Positions 5,912 through 8,337 of a stretch of DNA of 8,337 nt are shown here, one piece after another (the stretch's first letter is position 1; each line of letters opens with the position of its first letter). Position numbers and translations under genes: made by a program. Location: positions 1-8,337 of the forward strand of contig JBDTDI010000126.1 in assembly GCA_039923155.1 (NCBI GenBank). Reading direction: 5' to 3'. The stretch is from Rhodococcus_D sp039923155. Its GTDB lineage: Bacteria > Actinomycetota > Actinomycetes > Mycobacteriales > Mycobacteriaceae. Under the pieces are notes generated by a model, which was not told the DNA's origin, did no database searches, and worked only from the letters and a program-made list of their open reading frames with translations.

Positions 5912-6405
5912 TTCGCGTCGGTGGCGGCGGTCGTGTCAGCGGCCGGGGTGCCGGCGTCAGACTTGCCGGACTCGGACTTGCCAGCCTCGGTGTCCGAGGA
6001 GTCGGACTCCGTCTTCTTCGCCGGCTTCTTCTTCGGGGTGGTGGCGGCCGACTTGGGCTCGTCCCCGGCCTGCGCGAGCGCGGCCTGGAACAGCTCCAGC
6101 CGGCTGGGGCCGACCTCCTTGGTGCGCAGCGTGCCCTCGGTACCCGGCAGGCCCTTGAACTTCTGCCAGTCGCCGGTGATCTTCAGCAGGGTCTCGACGG
6201 GCTCGGTCGGCAGGGCACCGACTCCCAGCCAGTACTGGGCGCGCTCGGAGTCGACCTCGATGAAGCTGGGCTCTTCCTTCGGGTGGTACTTGCCGATCGT
6301 CTCGATGGCGCGACCGTTGCGACGGGTGCGGGAGTCCGCGACCACGATCCGGTAGTGGGGGGTGCGGATCTTGCCGAGACGCATGAGCTTGATCTTGACG
6401 GCCAC
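5908..6405 (-). CDS. rpsP: 30S ribosomal protein S16, 165 aa, with long C-terminal tail
   Basis: Small-subunit ribosomal protein that binds 16S rRNA early in 30S assembly. Residues 1-85 are the S16 core: VKIKLMRLGKIRTPHYRIVV (3-22), ADSRTRRNGRAIETIGKYHP (23-42), and the AQYWLGVGALPTEPV segment (56-70). Residues 86-112 form a further segment present in actinobacterial S16. From about 113 the sequence is a low-complexity tail, first Lys/Pro (KKKPAKK at 125-131), then Ser/Asp/Glu/Gly and Ala/Thr. Most bacterial S16 proteins are about 80-90 aa, so this one is nearly double, a feature known from actinobacteria. Start is the GTG at 6405 with AAGAGGAG upstream. It leads the rpsP-khpA-rimM-trmD block. 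Confidence 0.97.
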   Translation of the reverse strand: MAVKIKLMRLGKIRTPHYRIVVADSRTRRNGRAIETIGKYHPKEEPSFIEVDSERAQYWLGVGALPTEPVETLLKITGDWQKFKGLPGTEGTLRTKEVGPSRLELFQAALAQAGDEPKSAATTPKKKPAKKTESDSSDTEAGKSESGKSDAGTPAADTTAATDAK

Positions 6406-6416
6406 GAGTTGCAGAG

Positions 6417-6424
6417 CTCCTCTT
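6417..6424 (-). promoter_or_regulatory. Ribosome binding site of rpsP
   Basis: AAGAGGAG on the minus strand, ending 11 nt before the GTG at 6405. It confirms that GTG as the start although the spacing is slightly long. Confidence 0.6.
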
Positions 6425-6454
6425 CAGGGGAACGTCACGACGCGGTTCAGCGGC

Positions 6455-6469
6455 GCGCACGGCGTGCGC
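6455..6469 (-). other. Hairpin in the rpsP leader
   Basis: GCGCAC and GTGCGC form a perfect 6-bp stem with a 3-nt loop, about 50 nt upstream of the rpsP start. It could be part of an mRNA leader structure. There is no T-run, and GC-rich DNA makes such stems common, so no function is claimed. Confidence 0.25.
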
Positions 6470-6503
6470 ACCCGGTTCCGCCCTTTGCGGGTGACCCCTC
6501 CAT

Positions 6504-6519
6504 GGTGCCAGACGGCACC
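6504..6519 (-). terminator. Weak terminator-like hairpin after the amidohydrolase gene
   Basis: GGTGCC and GGCACC form a perfect 6-bp stem closed by a 4-nt loop, 21 nt past the amidohydrolase stop in the direction of transcription. A purine-rich run follows rather than T residues, so it is not a canonical Rho-independent terminator. Its place at the boundary between the ffh-amidohydrolase pair and the rpsP operon is what makes it worth listing. The 135-nt gap (6406-6540) must hold any separate rpsP promoter, but I find no TAnnnT element in it. Confidence 0.3.
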
Positions 6520-6540
6520 TCAGCCAGGAAACCGAGCCGC

Positions 6541-7638
6541 TCAGCCGGTTCCCCCGACGCGCCGCCCGCGCAGCAGCACGTGCGCCGGGGCGCGCAGGGT
6601 CGTCACGCCCCCACGCGGATCGCTGTGGTGCACCAGCAGGTCGGCGGGCGCGCCCGCGACCAGGCCGGGGTGGCCCAACCACGACCGCGCGTCCCAGCAG
6701 GCCGCTCCCAGGGCGTCGTGGGGGCTCATGCCCACCCCGACGAGAGCGGCCACCTCGTCGCCGATCCGGCCGTGGGCAATTCCCCCGCCGGCGTCGGTGC
6801 CTGCGTAGACGGGCACACCGGCGTCGACGGCCGCGGCGATGGTGGCCCCGACCCGGGCGTGCAGGTCACGCATGTGGGCGGCATAGACGGGGTAGCGGTG
6901 GGCGCCGTCGGCGATGGCGGGGAAGTTCTCGATGTTGATCAACGTGGGCACCAGCGCGGTGCCGTGCGCCACGACCAGCTCCAGCGAGTCCTCGGTGAGC
7001 CCGGTGCCGTGCTCGAGGCAGTCGATGCCCGCCCGCACCAGGCCGCCCAGCGCCTGCTCGCCGAACACGTGGGCCGTCACCCGCGCCCCCTCGTCGTGGG
7101 CCGCGGCGATCGCGGCGACCAGCACCTCGTCGGAGAAGACGGGGGCGAGGTCGCCGCTCGCCCGGTCGATCCAGTCACCCACCAGCTTCACCCAGCCGTC
7201 GCCCCGGCGGGCCTGGTTCCGGACGGCCTGGGGCAGCTCGGCCTCGTCCTCGAGCTCGATGCCCACCCCCGGTATGTAGCGGCGGGTGCGGGCGAGGTGA
7301 CGGCCGGCGCGGATGATGCGGGGCAGGTCCGTCCGCGCGTCCAGGCTGCGGGTGTCCACCGGGGAGCCGGCGTCGCGCAGCAGCAGCGCCCCGGCGTCGC
7401 GCTCGGTCTCGGCCTGGGTCACGGCCTCGGCCAGCCCGACCGGTCCGTCGGGCCCTATGCCCACGTGGCAGTGGGCGTCGACCAGCCCGGGCATGATCCA
7501 GCCCCCGTCGCAGAGCGTCTCTGCGTGCGCGACCGGCTCGGTGCTCAGCACTCCGTCGACCACCCAGAGCTCTACCGGCTCGCCGGTCGGCAGCATGGTT
7601 CCCCGCAGGCGGTAGCGCTCGTTGGGCGGCGGAGTCAC
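6541..7638 (-). CDS. Metal-dependent amidohydrolase family protein, 365 aa
   Basis: A member of the amidohydrolase superfamily in the imidazolonepropionase/prolidase-like branch; the substrate is unknown. The metal-site residues follow the family order: H56 and H58 in VDAHCHV, K151 in VKLVGDW as the probable bridging lysine, H190 in VTAHVFG, H210 in LEHGTG and D282 in YAGTDAGGG. A small beta-sandwich made of both termini (about 1-50 and 325-365, including PADLLV) flanks the barrel. The active site looks complete, so it is probably an enzyme acting on a cyclic amide or peptide-like bond. No signal peptide or membrane segment. Start is the GTG at 7638, 9 nt after the ffh stop, so it is probably co-transcribed with ffh. 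I recall a similar gene beside ffh in M. tuberculosis (Rv2915c), so the pairing seems old. Confidence 0.9.
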   Translation of the reverse strand: MTPPPNERYRLRGTMLPTGEPVELWVVDGVLSTEPVAHAETLCDGGWIMPGLVDAHCHVGIGPDGPVGLAEAVTQAETERDAGALLLRDAGSPVDTRSLDARTDLPRIIRAGRHLARTRRYIPGVGIELEDEAELPQAVRNQARRGDGWVKLVGDWIDRASGDLAPVFSDEVLVAAIAAAHDEGARVTAHVFGEQALGGLVRAGIDCLEHGTGLTEDSLELVVAHGTALVPTLINIENFPAIADGAHRYPVYAAHMRDLHARVGATIAAAVDAGVPVYAGTDAGGGIAHGRIGDEVAALVGVGMSPHDALGAACWDARSWLGHPGLVAGAPADLLVHHSDPRGGVTTLRAPAHVLLRGRRVGGTG

Positions 7639-7647
7639 GGCAGAGCC

Positions 7648-8337
7648 CTACTTCTTGGGGAACTTCAGCTGGGACGGGTCGAAGCCCTCCAGGCCGGGCG
7701 GAAGTCGGTCCAGGCCCTTGGGCATCGTCGACAGGTCGGGCAGCCCCCCGGGTCCGGCCATCCCGGGGAAGCCTGCCCGGTTCTTCGCCGGCGTGGGCCC
7801 GCGCCCGGACTTGCCCTTCTTGCCCTTCTTGCCCCGCACCGCCTTCCGGTTGCCGCCGGGCAGACCGAAGCGACCGGCCATCTGCGCCATCATCTTCCTG
7901 GCGTCGAAGAACCGGTCGACGAGCTGGTTGACCTCGGTGACGGTGACGCCGGAGCCGTTGGCGATGCGCACCCGCCGTGAGGCGTTGATGATCTTCGGGT
8001 CGGTCCGCTCGGCGGGGGTCATGCCCCGGATGATCGCCTGGATGCGGTCGATGGACTTCTCGTCGACCTGGCCCAGTGCCTCCTTCATGTCCCCCGCCCC
8101 GGGGAGCATGCCGATCAGGTTGGCCAGCGGCCCCATCTTGCGGACGGCGAGCATCTGCTGCAGGAAGTCGTCCAGGGTCAGCTGCCCCGAACCCATCTTG
8201 GCCGCTGCGGCCTCGGCCTCGCCCGCGTCGAACACCTGCTCGGCCTGCTCGATGAGGCTGAGCACGTCGCCCATCCCGAGGATGCGGCTGGCCATCCGGT
8301 CGGGGTGGAAGACGTCGAAGTCCTCCAGCTTCTCGCC
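7648..8337 (-). CDS. ffh: Signal recognition particle protein Ffh, C-terminal part (window-truncated)
   Basis: Ffh binds 4.5S/SRP RNA and signal sequences of nascent membrane proteins and delivers ribosomes to FtsY; it acts at the cytoplasmic side of the membrane. The visible 229 codons run off the right edge, so the N and G GTPase domains are missing. The fragment opens at the end of the G domain (GEKLEDFDVFHPDRMASRIL), followed by GMGDVLSLIEQAEQ and the methionine-rich M domain. That domain includes the finger-loop region MLAVRKMGPLANLIGMLPG and the RNA-binding helices TPAERTDPKIINASRRVRIA and GSGVTVTEVNQLVDRFF. A basic linker (GKKGKKGKSGRG, near visible residues 169-180) and a Pro/Gly-rich tail ending FPKK follow. 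The interior ATG at 8295 is not the start; the frame continues upstream with conserved sequence. Confidence 0.97.
   Translation of the reverse strand, partial: GEKLEDFDVFHPDRMASRILGMGDVLSLIEQAEQVFDAGEAEAAAAKMGSGQLTLDDFLQQMLAVRKMGPLANLIGMLPGAGDMKEALGQVDEKSIDRIQAIIRGMTPAERTDPKIINASRRVRIANGSGVTVTEVNQLVDRFFDARKMMAQMAGRFGLPGGNRKAVRGKKGKKGKSGRGPTPAKNRAGFPGMAGPGGLPDLSTMPKGLDRLPPGLEGFDPSQLKFPKK

Noticed and set aside
7811..7828. Tandem 9-bp repeat TTGCCCTTC in ffh
   Set aside because: It simply encodes the Lys/Gly basic linker of the Ffh tail; such low-complexity runs are usual there.
6283..7980. A 565-codon open frame on the plus strand opposite rpsP, the amidohydrolase and ffh
   Set aside because: It spans three real genes and a non-coding gap without any recognisable domain. 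Long antisense frames are expected at this G+C content.
1..8337. Search for mobile elements, CRISPR arrays, tRNA/rRNA genes and defence systems
   Set aside because: No transposase, integrase, regularly spaced repeats, tRNA-like cloverleaf or defence-type protein was seen on either strand; the window is a syntenic housekeeping block.

Overview
The window is an ordinary, tightly packed housekeeping segment from a high-GC actinobacterium. The evidence is strong G+C bias, nearly all GTG start codons, an rpsP with a long low-complexity tail, an actinobacteria-type DUF2469 gene, two perfect TTGTCCACA (actinobacterial-type) DnaA boxes, and the gene order ffh - amidohydrolase - rpsP - KH protein - rimM - trmD - rplS - lepB - rnhB - DUF2469. 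I recall the same order, with local insertions, from mycobacteria. I cannot name a genus from the sequence.

Every gene I can support is on the minus strand, so transcription runs from right to left. From the right edge: the C-terminal part of ffh (SRP54, cut by the window edge); an amidohydrolase 9 nt behind it; a 135-nt gap with two small hairpins; then the ribosome and tRNA maturation block rpsP, khpA-like KH protein, rimM and trmD, with junctions of -4, +17 and +1 nt. A 96-nt gap precedes rplS (L19). Then come lepB (type I signal peptidase), rnhB (RNase HII, 4-nt overlap with lepB), a 127-nt gap with a candidate leaderless promoter, ilvD (dihydroxy-acid dehydratase), and a DUF2469 gene overlapping ilvD by 4 nt. 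The last 98 bases at the left edge are non-coding as far as I can see and carry the two DnaA-box matches.

Functionally the block joins protein targeting and export (Ffh, LepB), small- and large-subunit ribosomal proteins with their maturation factors (S16, RimM, L19), tRNA modification (TrmD), an RNA-binding KH protein and RNA/DNA hybrid repair (RNase HII). The branched-chain amino acid gene ilvD is the one member whose pathway does not fit. It sits between rnhB and DUF2469, which I expect to be adjacent in many actinobacteria.

I found no mobile element, CRISPR array, tRNA, rRNA or defence-like system, and no convincing undescribed system. The points worth a second look are the DnaA-box pair around a 12-bp palindrome, the ilvD placement with its leaderless-type promoter, and a 15-bp tandem repeat that encodes an IDASR-repeat tail on LepB. 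No stretch over 300 bases lacks a gene.
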